Positions 11,189 to 21,460 of a stretch of DNA of 64,000 nucleotides are shown one piece after another. The translations under genes and the position numbers were made by a program. Numbering within the stretch: the stretch's first letter is position 1; every line of letters begins with the position of its first letter. Location of the stretch: NCBI GenBank assembly GCA_023630585.1, contig CM042539.1:10867755-10931754 (forward strand), in the 5' to 3' direction. A model generated the notes under the pieces. That model did not search any database, had not been told where the DNA came from, and saw only the letters and a list, made by a program, of their open reading frames with translations. This DNA comes from Cranoglanis bouderius (taxonomy: Eukaryota > Chordata > Actinopteri > Siluriformes > Cranoglanididae).

Positions 11189-11289
11189 CTGTAAAACCTC
11201 TTCAGGAAGATTTTTCAGTCCTTTCGGTTGGAAGATGACGAGATGGAGGAAGTTCCGTCCAGTTTTGTCTTTAATTCTAAAATCCGCAC
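11189..11289 (-). CDS. trpa1: trpa1 coding exon 11 (ankyrin repeat)
   Basis: It encodes residues 357-390: GADFRIKDKTGRNFLHLVIF then QPKGLKNLPEEVLQ. The GRNFLHL..QP.GLKNL motif is diagnostic of TRPA1. The acceptor is CTTGCAG and the donor GTAGAA. Confidence 0.96.
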
Positions 11290-11654
11290 CTGCAAGAAAA
11301 ACAAAACACATTGATGTTGTTACTCTTGATTTCTGCGCACGATGGATGTGCAATTTAAGCAATATTGGATGAGCAAGAGTGCTGTTGTACTGAATATCAG
11401 CACTGGTGTGATTGTGATGTGAACTGGCATTTCAGACACAATATGGCCAAATATTTTGTTTATTTTTGGTCCATCAACAAAAATAGTTCCTAACGAAGTT
11501 GCAGCTGGATAGAGCGTTGTGTGTTGCCATGCCAACGCACAGACAGTCCATACAAGTGTACTAAAGGTTTCAGTGTAATGAACTATTGCTGAAATTGGAA
11601 TTTTATATAGCGAACACTAAGCTGGAGTAATACATACAATGAAACGTCCCAATG

Positions 11655-11850
11655 CTGGGGGGTCAGTCGTAGCCTAATGGTTAGAGAGCCAGACTAGTAA
11701 CCCGAAGGTCGCGGGTCTGATTCTCAATACCAGCAGGAAATGACTTGAGCAAGGCACCTAACCCCCCAATCGCCTTGGATGGGTTAAATGCAGAGGACAA
11801 ATTCCGAGTATGGGTTACCATACATTGGCCTTCACATGTCACTTAGCTTA
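11655..11850 (+). mobile_element. tRNA-derived SINE
   Basis: It has a tRNA-like head: box A-like GTAGCCTAATGGTTAGAG, and box B-like GGTCGCGGGTCTGATTC. It is followed by TTGAGCAAGGCACC and a tail that includes TTAAATGCAGAGGACAAATT. The tail is shared with the minus-strand copy at 12925-13230, so the two are one family. Confidence 0.75.
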
Positions 11851-11954
11851 ACTTAGCTTAGCTTAACCAGTACTCTTGGAATGCTGCTTGTCCAATCAAA
11901 TTAGTAGACTGAAACGTTTGTGTGATATACTGTATAATCAGGAATAAAATGCAC

Positions 11955-12054
11955 CTTTAGACAACAGGAATGAAACTGTTTTCCATGCGCTGCTTGATGT
12001 AGCCAGGAATAAAGGGGTAAAACCCTTACAGTCGACACAATCGATGTCCGCTCC
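11955..12054 (-). CDS. trpa1: trpa1 coding exon 10 (ankyrin repeat)
   Basis: It encodes residues 324-356: GADIDCVDCKGFTPLFLATS then SSAWKTVSFLLSKG. It matches the TRPA1 ankyrin repeat with the unusual LATASASW-type helix. The acceptor is TGTGAAG and the donor GTGCAT. Confidence 0.94.
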
Positions 12055-12159
12055 CTTCACAAAACAAAAATACAACCAACATTGATGTACAGTGGTGAAG
12101 TGACAGTATTGCAATTTTTTTTTAAATAAAGCTAAACATGAAAATTATTCTTGATTCAC

Positions 12160-12208
12160 CTTTGAGATGAGATACTTAGCCAGTTCCACATGATCAAATA
12201 ACGTGGCT
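12160..12208 (-). CDS. trpa1: trpa1 coding exon 9 (short)
   Basis: Only 49 bases, encoding residues 307-323: ATLFDHVELAKYLISK after a split Arg. The sequence matches the LFDH.ELA.YLIS segment of TRPA1. The acceptor is AATTACAG and the donor GTGAAT. Both flanking phases agree. Confidence 0.92.
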
Positions 12209-12680
12209 CTGTAATTACAGCAATGCAAATAAATAATAAAACATTTACTGAATTAATTAAAGTTTTATTTCTCAATGTGTTTAATCAGATGAATGTTTGT
12301 GGGTGATACAAATGAATGAAAATATATGAAAAACAAACCTATATTTGATTTTTATGACTGTTTGGACCATATTAGATACTGTATTTATGGATTTTAACGT
12401 TTTTGAGAGAATATAATGAGAAATAAATGAGAATTAAAACAATGAGGGAGTTCATGAGCAGGGCCTTCAGTGGTGCACACTCTGATGCCTATGTAGGGCT
12501 CTAATGGGTGTATCTTTGTGCAGCATACATCATTTGGACTTTGACCTATTGCAATGCATTGTGGGATTTCATGAGTATGCTGAATATTCTGCATTAGATT
12601 TTCAGAAATTATTTGGCAAAAGTGCAAAATTGTGCGCAATTTAGTGAACCGGCTGGGAGTCTACAGTATTATAGACTGAC

Positions 12681-12820
12681 CTGTGTAATGGCGTCTGATT
12701 GGCTGCGTCTCTAATGTTAATGATTTCATCAATTTTTCTCTCATAAGGAATCAGCATCGCTTGTACGGCTTCTGTCGCTCCCTGTGTGCAGGCGAAGTGC
12801 AGCGCCGTGGACTTGTCACA
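12681..12820 (-). CDS. trpa1: trpa1 coding exon 8 (ankyrin repeat)
   Basis: It encodes residues 261-306: CDKSTALHFACTQGATEAVQ, AMLIPYERKIDEIIN, and then NQTPLH with a split Arg. TALHFA.TQGATE is a TRPA1 signature. The acceptor TTACAG is preceded directly by a TG dinucleotide run instead of an ordinary pyrimidine tract. The donor is GTCAGT. Confidence 0.95.
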
Positions 12821-12825
12821 CTGTA

Positions 12826-12848
12826 ACACACACACACACACACACACA
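12826..12848. repeat. (CA)n abutting the trpa1 exon 8 acceptor
   Basis: On the transcript strand this is a TG run ending six bases before the exon, occupying the place of the polypyrimidine tract. Confidence 0.93.
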
Positions 12849-12924
12849 AACACATGGGCACACATGCATACACAGAGGCTGATATTGCATTTCAGTCAAA
12901 ACGTTACTGGTAAAAATATATATT

Positions 12925-13230
12925 TTAAAGTGAAAGTGACATGAAGGCCAATGTATGGTAACCCATACTTGGAATTTGTCCTCTGCATTTAACCCATCCA
13001 GGTTAGTGCACACACATTAGGAGTTGTGAGTAGTGAACACACACACTACAAACCATGAACACACCCAGAGCAGTGGGCAGCCATTTTTGCTGCGGCACCC
13101 TGGGAGCAACTGAGGGTTAAGGGCCTTGCTCAAGTGCCCAACAGTGGCAGCTTGGCGGTGCTGGGATTCAAACTCATGACCTTCCGATCAGTAGCCCAAC
13201 TTCTTAACCACTGAGCTACCACCGCCCTGT
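12925..13230 (-). mobile_element. tRNA-derived SINE, near full length
   Basis: Read on the minus strand it begins with a tRNA-like head: GGTGGTAGCTCAGTGGTTAA (box A) and GAGTTTGAATCCCAGC (box B). It then has GAGCAAGGCCCTTAACCCTC and ends in a tail with TTAAATGCAGAGGACAAATT. It shares this tail with 11655-11850 and lies in the trpa1 intron between exons 7 and 8. Confidence 0.8.
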
Positions 13231-14045
13231 CTTGGTATATTTTAAATGATTCACAGAGAAATTATCTGGCCAAATGTACAGAATGTTCTTCTTTACCCAA
13301 AGTTTATTTGCTCTACCAAGGTATGCTTGGTGTCTAAATATTGTACATTTGGCGCTACAAATCTAAGAAGTAAGCAACATTAATAGCTTCCAGGTTAACA
13401 CTGTGCAAACTGTATTTTTATAAATTTAGCCATGTGACTGGAATTCATGTTCCTCCATGCTCAAATGCATATCCCTGTCATCATAATCAATCTCAGCAAC
13501 AGCTAACTTAAAATATGCATAAAAAAAATGAGCTACTTCATGCCCTGATCATGACTAGCTAATGAGCTGCTACCAACAGCCAGAATAAATAATTTGCTCT
13601 ACTACTATATCAGGATCACTGCTGTGCTGAGAACAGTACACCACACAAATAATATCTAGTTAATGGTGGCTATGGGGTGGTCTCTTCCTACTGATGGACA
13701 CGGGGAATTAAGATGTTGTTCAAAACAACAGATGGGCTACAGTGAGTAATTGTTTACCTGCAAAGTAACATTGGTCGGTTGATTATATGGTATGTTTGGA
13801 TGATAAAATGACCACAGAATACAGCTACAAGGTAGATACATACTTAAGTGACAACTTGGTGTATGCATGTCAGTGAGCCCAAATGTCTTCTCATGGACAG
13901 GAATATCTAATGGTTTTGAACTCCTGGGGGCATTTGGTTGGACCGAACAAAGGAAAACGTTATGCTTTATGCTTAAAATGCTTTAAAAAAAACATTCAGG
14001 TGTAGGCATAGCATTAATTGGACACACTAATGATAGTAAGAAAAA

Positions 14046-14070
14046 GTGTGCGTGTGTGTGTGTGTGTGTT
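14046..14070. repeat. (GT)n seven bases beyond the trpa1 exon 7 donor
   Basis: On the transcript strand this is a CA run starting immediately after the donor GTAAAGAAA. Confidence 0.93.
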
Positions 14071-14077
14071 TCTTTAC

Positions 14078-14223
14078 CTGTTGCTGGTCCACTTTCGCAC
14101 CTTTAGCAATGCAGAGTTTGATCACTTCTGTATTTCCGCCTCGTACAGCTAAATGAAGTGGGCTGCTCTTGGATTTATCCAAATAGTTAATGTGTGTAAG
14201 GGTGGAATGACCCAACTCTTCTC
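14078..14223 (-). CDS. trpa1: trpa1 coding exon 7 (ankyrin repeat)
   Basis: It encodes residues 212-260: EELGHSTLTHINYLDKSKSS, PLHLAVRGGNTEVIKLC, then GAKVDQQQ. HIN, PLHLAV and IK.C...GA match TRPA1. The acceptor is GTTTCAG at 14224 and the donor GTAAAG at 14077. Confidence 0.96.
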
Positions 14224-15071
14224 CTGAAACAGAGAAAGAGAGAGGCAAAGAGAGTAGGAGAAGGCAAATAAAAATGAAAAATATTAATTATATGAACATT
14301 ATTTGAACATTAGAGCTGCCTATTCCTGAACACATTACGTCTGAGTTGACTTTGGCGCTTGGACCCATAAATATATGTTTGATAAGTTTGATAATGTGGG
14401 TTGTGATGTCACTGTAACAAAATTAAAAAAAAAAATAATAAAAAAAAAGAAAAAAGAAAAAAGTTATGCTTCATGGACCTCTTGGGGAGAACCACTGCCT
14501 TATATGGTAATATTGTACATGCAAACATGGCAATAAAGCTGTCTGGAACTGAACTGCACAGAGAGACTGACACAGCCTTTTGTCAATATAAAGTATGTAA
14601 TGGGGATTTGTTTAGGGCCCTGTCCTCAAATTTGCACAGTCATGACTCATGTAACCCATGTTTAAACTGAAGATGAGCTTTGCTTATTCCTGTCCTGTTG
14701 TTTAATTTGGCTACCTTGTCTGCACGTGCGGGCAGGTCAACAAATGTAAATCAGTGCAAATCAAAAAATTTACATTGACCTCGAGAAGCAGCCTGTACAG
14801 TATGCTCACAAAGATTTTAGTCATGAAGCAAATGTTTCTAATATAGCAAAGCTTTTGCAAGAGCATTATGTCTGTGTAAGCAATGTGAAAAAACAACAAC
14901 TCTCTACTCCCTATTATCTGCAGAGGAGCACCATGTAGTATACAGAATGAGGCATGTGAATATGATGATGCATGTTTATTGTGTTTGTTCAAACATTATG
15001 TTGTCCAATTCATACAATCCACTGTGGATGTGTCCCAAAACACACACCCTACTCACTAAATAGGCCACATC

Positions 15072-15343
15072 AGTAGTTATTACATACACTTTATGTCAAA
15101 ATTTGATTACACACACACATCCCATTAGCACATATCACTTTGTGAAACGTTAAACACACAAGCACAGGGTGTATGGGGGGTGTGAAAATCCTAGGGATCG
15201 TCCCCCATTAGCACATACCACCTTGTGATACACACACACATAGTCCTTCTATTGGTTTAGGACTTCGTGGAGCAGACATCGTATGAGTTTGCAGTGCGTC
15301 TTCTGCGCTCTAACCACGGCTATTTATTTAATCAATAGCTTTC

Positions 15344-15426
<83 letters not shown>

Positions 15427-15631
15427 CTCCCATTAGCACATATCACTTCGTGAAACGTTAAACACCCACACCTAGGAATGCAACTCCACACAGGCAGAAG
15501 ACAGGAAAAAAGTCATAAATGTATTGTCATAAATTACAAATGTTCATGGCACATTCACGAGTCCATAAATCACATGACAGTGAGGGGGGTCATAAATCAA
15601 ATTTTGACATAAAGTGTATGTAATAACTACT
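15072..15631. mobile_element. 560-bp MITE with perfect 37-bp terminal inverted repeats
   Basis: The left end begins AGTAGTTATTACATACACTT, and the right end is its exact reverse complement over 37 bases. CACATC flanks both sides (15066-15071 and 15632-15637), a 6-bp target duplication. The interior has no open frame. It contains a CA microsatellite and three copies of a motif around CCCATTAGCACATA. Perfect ends imply recent insertion into the trpa1 intron between exons 6 and 7. The superfamily is not known to me. Confidence 0.9.
15344..15424. repeat. (CA)n microsatellite inside the MITE
   Basis: An uninterrupted CA run between two copies of the CCCATTAGCACATA motif. Confidence 0.97.
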
Positions 15632-15816
15632 CACATCGTTTGAACACTAATCTAAAGCTGCACATTTTGGGATTACATGGGAGTGCACTGGTTTGTCTCC
15701 ATGATTACACAACTGTGGGTTTCTGAAATAGTCTATAATGTAATCATAACCATTCATATCTGTACACACCAACTGGACTAGCCATGCCACTTATTTACAG
15801 CCATCCTGAGGGTCAC

Positions 15817-15925
15817 CTTTTTGCAGTATCACCTCCATTGCTTCTTTGGCTCCAGAAAAAGCCACTGTGTGTATCGCAAAATGCCCCAGCTTGTTCTGAC
15901 GACACAGCTTTGCTCCATATTTAAA
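15817..15925 (-). CDS. trpa1: trpa1 coding exon 6 (ankyrin repeat)
   Basis: It encodes residues 176-211: FKYGAKLCRQNKLGHFAIHT then VAFSGAKEAMEVILQK and a split Gly. The GAK.C..NK.G.F.IH..AFSG pattern is TRPA1. The acceptor is TTTTCCAG and the donor GTGACC. Confidence 0.94.
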
Positions 15926-16123
15926 CTGGAAAAGTCAAACAAATGGCAACTTGGAGGAAGTCAAAAATGGATATTTTTGAATAGCTCAAGTGAAAAACTG
16001 ATGAAAAAACGTCAGACACCAAACCTACTGTATCTTGGTTGATCAAGACACAAGACATTTAGCACAAGAGTGAAATTGTGTACTGTTCTTTAAACCCTCA
16101 AAGAATACTTAAATTATACTCAC

Positions 16124-16231
16124 AAGTGTGTGAAGAGCTTCACAGTTATTGTAGGAACATGCAAACATCACAGGTGTGTTTCCCAAATCTCCCTCCAGAT
16201 TCACATCTGTGCAACTGCAGGACAGGAGAAC
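16124..16231 (-). CDS. trpa1: trpa1 coding exon 5 (ankyrin repeat)
   Basis: Thirty-six codons in phase 0, residues 140-175: VLLSCSCTDVNLEGDLGNTP then VMFACSYNNCEALHTL. The VN.EG..GNT segment and the helix after it match TRPA1. The acceptor is GTCTCAG and the donor GTGAGT. The exon is immediately followed upstream, in the intron, by the 32-bp minisatellite. Confidence 0.94.
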
Positions 16232-16269
16232 CTGAGACAACACGAACAACGAGTATACCAGGTGAGTGA

Positions 16270-17090
16270 CTGTGTGTAATTCACCTGTACCAGATAACTG
16301 AGTGTGTTTAACTCACCTGTACCAGGTAACTGAGTGTGTTTAACTCACCTGTACCAGGTAACTGAGTGTGTTTAACTCACCTGTACCAGGTGACTGAGTG
16401 GATGTAACTCACCTGTACCAGGTGACTGAGTTTGTCTGGCTCACCTGTACCAGGTGACTGAGTGTGTGTAACTCACCTGTACCAGGTGACTGAGTTTGTG
16501 TGGCTCACCTGTACCAGGTGGCTGAGTTTGTGTGACTCACCTGTACCAGGTGACTGAGGTTGTGTGGCTCACCTGTACCAGGTGACTGAGTTTGTGTGGC
16601 TCACCTGTACCAGGTGACTGAGTTTGTGTGACTCACCTGTACCAGGTGACTGAGGTTGTGTGTCTCACCTGTACCAGGTAACTGAGTAGGTATAGCGCAC
16701 CTGTACCAGGTGATTGAGTGGGTGTAACTTACCTGTACTAGATAACTGTGTCTGACTCACCTGTATCAGGTAAATGAATTTGTTTAACTCAGCTGTGTCA
16801 GTTGATGGAGTGCCAAGCTGCCACTACTGGGCCCTTGAGCAAGGCCCTTAACTCTCAACTGCTCAGTTGTAAAAACGAGATTAATGTAAGTCGCTCCGGA
16901 TAAGGGCATCTGCCATTAATGTAAATGTATGTACTCTTTTGTACCAGGTATGTGAGTATGTTTGTTACTCACCAGTACCAGGTGATGGAGTGCATGTGAC
17001 TCACTTGTGTTTGTTTGAGTGCAAGTGACTTATCTGTACCAGGTAACTATGTATGTGAGAGACTCACCTCTACCATGTGATTGTGTCCTT
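16270..17090. repeat. 32-bp minisatellite built on a splice-donor-like unit
   Basis: Sixteen or seventeen units of about 32 bp run from 16275 to 16800, with core ACTCACCTGTACCAGGTGAC. Four to five more diverged units run from 16929 to the edge of trpa1 exon 4, split from the rest by a SINE. On the trpa1 transcript strand most units read ACAGGTGAG, a consensus 5' splice site. The end of exon 4 itself (ACTCACCTCTACCATGTGAT at 17062-17081) aligns with the unit, so the array seems to have grown from the exon 4 donor. Confidence 0.93.
16809..16930 (+). mobile_element. 5'-truncated SINE inside the minisatellite
   Basis: It matches the right half of the SINE at 366-555: CCAAGCTGCCACTACTGGGC, GGATAAGGGCATCTGCC and a TAAATG tail. 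It separates the older exon-proximal units from the homogeneous block. Confidence 0.8.
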
Positions 17091-17243
17091 TGCTGATGGC
17101 CAAGTGAATCGGTGCCATCATGGCTGTGTTTACAATGTTTGGATTGGCACCCAAATCTAGCAACAGTGAGCAGCTTGACTCCTGGTTTTTCTCCACAGCA
17201 AAATGCAGAGGAGTTTGGCCTTCTGCATCCTGAACATCCAACT
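17068..17243 (-). CDS. trpa1: trpa1 coding exon 4 (ankyrin repeats)
   Basis: It encodes residues 81-139: ELDVQDAEGQTPLHFAVEKN, SLLLDLGANPNIVN and MMAPIHLAISKGHNHMVE. TPLH.AVEKNQ, GANPN and NMMAP.H.A are TRPA1 signatures. The acceptor is TTGTATAG and the donor GTGAGT at 17067. The donor region is homologous to the units of the adjoining minisatellite. Confidence 0.96.
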
Positions 17244-17708
17244 CTATACAACACAAAATAATTCATCTGATATTAACTCCTTTATTACACATGTGCTACA
17301 AAGCTCAAAGATGATGATTATAAGACATTTAATTTTTGGTCATCAAATTACATGCAGATATTTTAGAAAATTATTGTCATTGTATTTTTGTGACTGCTTT
17401 GTCACACAATCTTTCCACTTCTTGCTTCTTTAATGCTTTTTGTTTTCATTTTTTTCTGTTTCATGTACTCACATTACTTTTTAATGAGTAAATGTGGTTA
17501 TAAGGCCACTTCAGACGATAGTAATGGGTTGGTTAATGTTCACTAAGTGTCCAAGCATTAAAGCAATGCGGGAACCTGAGCCAGATAACTAATGCACATT
17601 ATGCTATAATAGACCATCATAAATCTGTTAATATATCAATAACACTCCAGTGTTTCTCCCTTTATTTGAATTTTTCTCATGAATGCGTGTAGCCACACTT
17701 TCATTAAT

Positions 17709-17780
<72 letters not shown>
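17709..17780. repeat. (CA)n microsatellite
   Basis: An uninterrupted CA run in the trpa1 intron between exons 3 and 4. Confidence 0.97.
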
Positions 17781-17785
<5 letters not shown>

Positions 17786-17847
17786 GTTTAACATTTGTTG
17801 TGGACTGATAATGGTGAGCTTTGTTTTTTTTCTTAATGTATATATTC

Positions 17848-18545
17848 ACTGGCCACTTTATTAGAAAGACCATACTAATACTGAATATGACTCGTCTTTG
17901 CTCTCAGACCAGCCTCAATTCTTCATGCCAAGCATTCCTTTGAGACTCTGGCTTCACATAATTGCTGCAGATTTGAATCTCTCATTGTACCACATCCCAA
18001 ATGTGGTGTATTGGATTCTGATCTGGTGACTGGGGAAGCCATTAAAGTACTCATTGACTCACTATAATTGTACCAGTTTGAGATGACTTTTTGACATGGT
18101 GCATTATCAAGCTGGAAGTAGCCATTATAGGATGGTAAATTGTGGCCATGAAGGGATGCACATGCTCAGCAACAATGCTCAGACATTCCCCACACCATTA
18201 TACCACCACCACCAGCTTGAGCTGTTGACGCAAGGCATTTTAAGTCCATGGATTCATGTTGTTGTCACCAAATTATGCAGAAACCAAGGTTCATCAGACC
18301 ATGTGACATTTTTCCAATCTTCAACTGTCCAGTGTTCGGTGAGCCTGTACCCAGTGTAGCCTCAGATTCCTGATGTGGTCTTCTGCTTTTGTAGCCTGTC
18401 CACCTCAAGACAGTCAATGTTTTGTGAGTTCTGAGATGCTTTTCTGCTCAACACTGTTGTAATGAGTGGTTATTTGAGTTACCAAAGCCTTTCTGTCAGC
18501 TTGAACAAGTCTGGCAATTCTCCTCTGACCTCTCTCTTCATACGG
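17848..18545 (-). mobile_element. Tc1-like element remnant (family with CACTGGCCACTTTATTAG end)
   Basis: The left end CACTGGCCACTTTATTAGAA is the terminal repeat of a common fish Tc1-like family. The body is a heavily mutated, partly deleted transposase read on the minus strand: a CATTATCAAGCTGGAAGTAGCC segment matches the second catalytic Asp region. The right terminal repeat is missing. A right-half fragment of the same family lies at 52530-53028. Confidence 0.75.
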
Positions 18546-18832
18546 TATATACATACCAAAAATCACAAACATGGACTAATGATAGTGAAGTATTTGTGAT
18601 GCTGTTTCAGTGGCCTATGTAGTGAATCGGTTGTATGATTGGGATGTTGAACTGATGATGATGAGGCTGATGTTATTGCATAATGAGAAATTTAGACCAT
18701 TTGAGTCTAGCATATTCCAATCTTTCTAGAACCCTGTAGTACATTTAAGCTCTTTTCTCTGATGTGATCTGTATTAGAGTGCTATGTATGTAGTGCTATG
18801 GATTATGGAATAGGGAGAGATTTAGGACTCAC

Positions 18833-18995
18833 CCTCAGATCCTGTAATGGACACGATGAGCCGAATAACGTCCAAATGTCCACTAGCGGCAGCGTAGTGG
18901 ATTGGTCCGGCTCCGTTTTCATCTCTAGTGCTCAGGTGAGTCGGACACTTCCTGCTCAGGTAATCCAGAGCTGAAACATCACCTTGAACAACCCA
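18833..18995 (-). CDS. trpa1: trpa1 coding exon 3 (first ankyrin repeats)
   Basis: It encodes residues 27-80: WVVQGDVSALDYLSRK, then DENGAGPIHYAAASGHLDVI and a tail ending GSE. The IHYAAA.GH helix corresponds to the first clear ankyrin repeat. The acceptor is TCTCTTAG and the donor GTGAGT. It contains no start of its own and joins exon 2 in phase 0. Confidence 0.92.
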
Positions 18996-19206
18996 CTAAG
19001 AGAAAAAAAGGGACGTCAGTGTCTGCCCTGTTACCTACATGTCTTATTTACATCCCAGCTGTGTACATCCTACTCCTGCTGTCAAAACGGTTTACCAAGA
19101 GATGATTTATAAGTGAAATCTAAGCAGTGGACTCTAACATACACACAGAAACATGACACACATTGAGGTAATATCAGCTGTGATGTTCTTTAAATGTAAA
19201 ACTCAC

Positions 19207-19284
19207 TTCAAACACATTGACATTAGCCATGTTAGCCACATCAGCCTCATCTATCACACAGCTATAGGAGGTATTTTGCTTCAT
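19207..19284 (-). CDS. trpa1: trpa1 coding exon 2 with start codon
   Basis: The ATG at 19284-19282 opens a 26-codon stretch beginning MKQNTSYSCVIDEADVANMA and ending VNVFE, then donor GTGAGT. The exon extends upstream to an acceptor (TTCTGTTCACAG) at 19324. In the same frame a TGA precedes the ATG by eight codons, so translation cannot begin earlier in this exon. The predicted N-terminus is about ten residues shorter than in human TRPA1. Confidence 0.85.
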
Positions 19285-20737
19285 TTGGGTTTTTTCCTGA
19301 TGAAATCAATTCACAGTGCAAACCTGTGAACAGAAACGAAAACAACATAAATGCACCTAATGGGCTAATGTAGCTTAAAAAGTATGCTAGCTTGTGTTGT
19401 TTTCTAACACTATATGAGACAAATGATCTTTAAAAATACATACAAAAGGATGTCGTGAAGCTAAAAACCGGCATAGTGACCCTCTTGAAGCTGGAATCAA
19501 TTTCTTTAGATCCTCACAATCTCAGAAAGGAGGTGTGGCTAAAGTATTTTTTAAAAGCATTTTGGAAATTGCTTCAATGATAATATGTCCTCAATTGTGT
19601 TTTATTACACACAGTGACTATATCATATATACATGAATCATGGGCTATGTCATTTATAGAGTGGGGGAAAAATGTATATCATGGGAGTATGTAGGAAATT
19701 AATTATTTTCAGTATTAAGCAGTTGATCTAGTTGCTTAGCAATGAGCAAACAGAAGTAATGAGATGACACACCACTGTACACACTCTACCTTGTATACAG
19801 TTCAGAGTTCAACCAACACAATCCAGCTGCTAGTCTGTGTTTATAAGCCAACAATCATACTTATGTAAATATAATATATGCATCCGTGGGTTTATGAGGC
19901 AAGGGATTAGAGTTTCATCCTATATTAGTAAAAGCGAAGATGCTCCAAGAACTTCAGGTGCAATAAACTGAAAAGAAAAGAATAATGCGTAGGTATATGC
20001 ATAGATGCAGCAACGTCATCTGTTGTGAACATTCTTGTTGAGTAGTCTCTCCTTCAGTCTCAGTATAAACTCATAAAGTTAATTGATTTCTTTTCCATAT
20101 TTATTTTGACATTGATATCAGGAGCCTTTCACATTATCTCAAGCACCTGCAATAACTTCCACTGTTCTCATGAAAGTGTTTGCACTTCGCTGATATTGGA
20201 ATATAATTAAAAGAGATTATACAGGATATATTATACAGGACAGTGGGGTCCAAAAGTCTGAGATTGCACACTGTCATTACACAATCAACAAACAACAAAA
20301 ACAACAACTACAATAACAAATAAAATAGACATACCAAATACTAAGTAACTCAGAAATTCATGTAAATATTTTTATGATTCTACCACTCAAATTGTTGTAG
20401 GGTTTTTTTTTTTGTTTTGTTTTGTTTTTCAAATGGGTTGTTGTAATACAAAATGAATCAACACCTTCTGACCAATCAGATTTGGGAATTCAAAATGCTG
20501 TGGTATAAAGTAACTAGAAAAAAAACCTTTCCTTATTACTTTCCTTTTTTTAATAGTCTTGCTTTGCAAGCAACACATAATGTGTCTGAGATTTTAATGG
20601 TGTTAAATAGTCAATAACGAATAAATATTTTTTTTCTGTTATGAGTTCATTCAGGTCTTACTAGTTTAAGGTTTTAGATATTCTCTGATAACACTAAATA
20701 TACTGTAGTATGCCAATAATGGTAGTTTAGGTTGTAT

Positions 20738-20940
20738 AATACAAAACTAACAATGACACCGCATTCCTGCAATTACACAGCAATTTCATTCATTTTAATC
20801 CCAATAACACATAATGAATGATCAAAATCACTGTGTTTTAAGATATGGTACTGTAATAATACTACTGTAAACAATACAAAACTAACAATGACACAGCAAT
20901 TCCTGCAATTGCACAGTGATTTCATTCATTTTAATCATAT
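20738..20940. repeat. Tandem duplication, period about 131 bp
   Basis: ACAAAACTAACAATGACAC followed by ATTCCTGCAATT and TTTCATTCATTTTAATC occurs twice with a few differences. Confidence 0.8.
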
Positions 20941-21309
20941 CAATTCAGTCAGAGATACTGTGCTCTAAGATATAACAGGGTATTAATTTGCCTTTTTATC
21001 TTAGCTGGACTTTATTCGCCGTGCTTATGTACACTCATATTTTGCTATATGCAAATATTAAGACTTGCCTGTAAAACATTGAAGCAATGAAACATCAGGT
21101 GCTGTAATCAGTTTGATTCCACTTGCATCATGTACTGTTCATACTGAAGGTGCGTTACACACACAAGTCACTTTTTTAACCCTTATGGCTGACAGTTTTT
21201 AAGGAAATATAATATTTACATTTAATTTAACATAAATCATTACCCTGGTTTCTGTTGCACTCTAGACTGGTTGCCATTCTCAGTGCAGCAGGTCTCTGGT
21301 AATTAAGTA

Positions 21310-21422
21310 AAAATTAGTAAGTAAGTAAGTAAGTAAGCAAGCAAATAAATAAATAAATAAATAAATAAATAAATAGTGTCAGGTGAATGCCCTAGACGTT
21401 TTTTTTTAACTGAAGGTAGATT

Positions 21423-21453
<31 letters not shown>

Positions 21454-21460
21454 TTTTTTT
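21310..21460. repeat. Complementary tetranucleotide arrays (AAGT/AAAT)n and (TTTA)n
   Basis: A purine-rich AAGT then AAAT array (21310-21375) is followed about 45 bases on by a TTTA array (21421-21455). The two can pair as a hairpin in single-stranded form. Confidence 0.9.

Noticed and set aside
16270..16800. CRISPR-like array of regular repeats
   Set aside because: The units are contiguous with no unique spacers, in an intron of a vertebrate gene.
17030..17266. Second minus-strand frame across trpa1 exon 4
   Set aside because: A shadow frame; the frame with ankyrin motifs and correct splice phases is the real one.
17628..17873. ORFs of Cys-Val or Thr-His repeats
   Set aside because: They arise from CA/GT microsatellites; the same applies at 27007, 37993, 41741-42210, 49702, 57687 and 61085.
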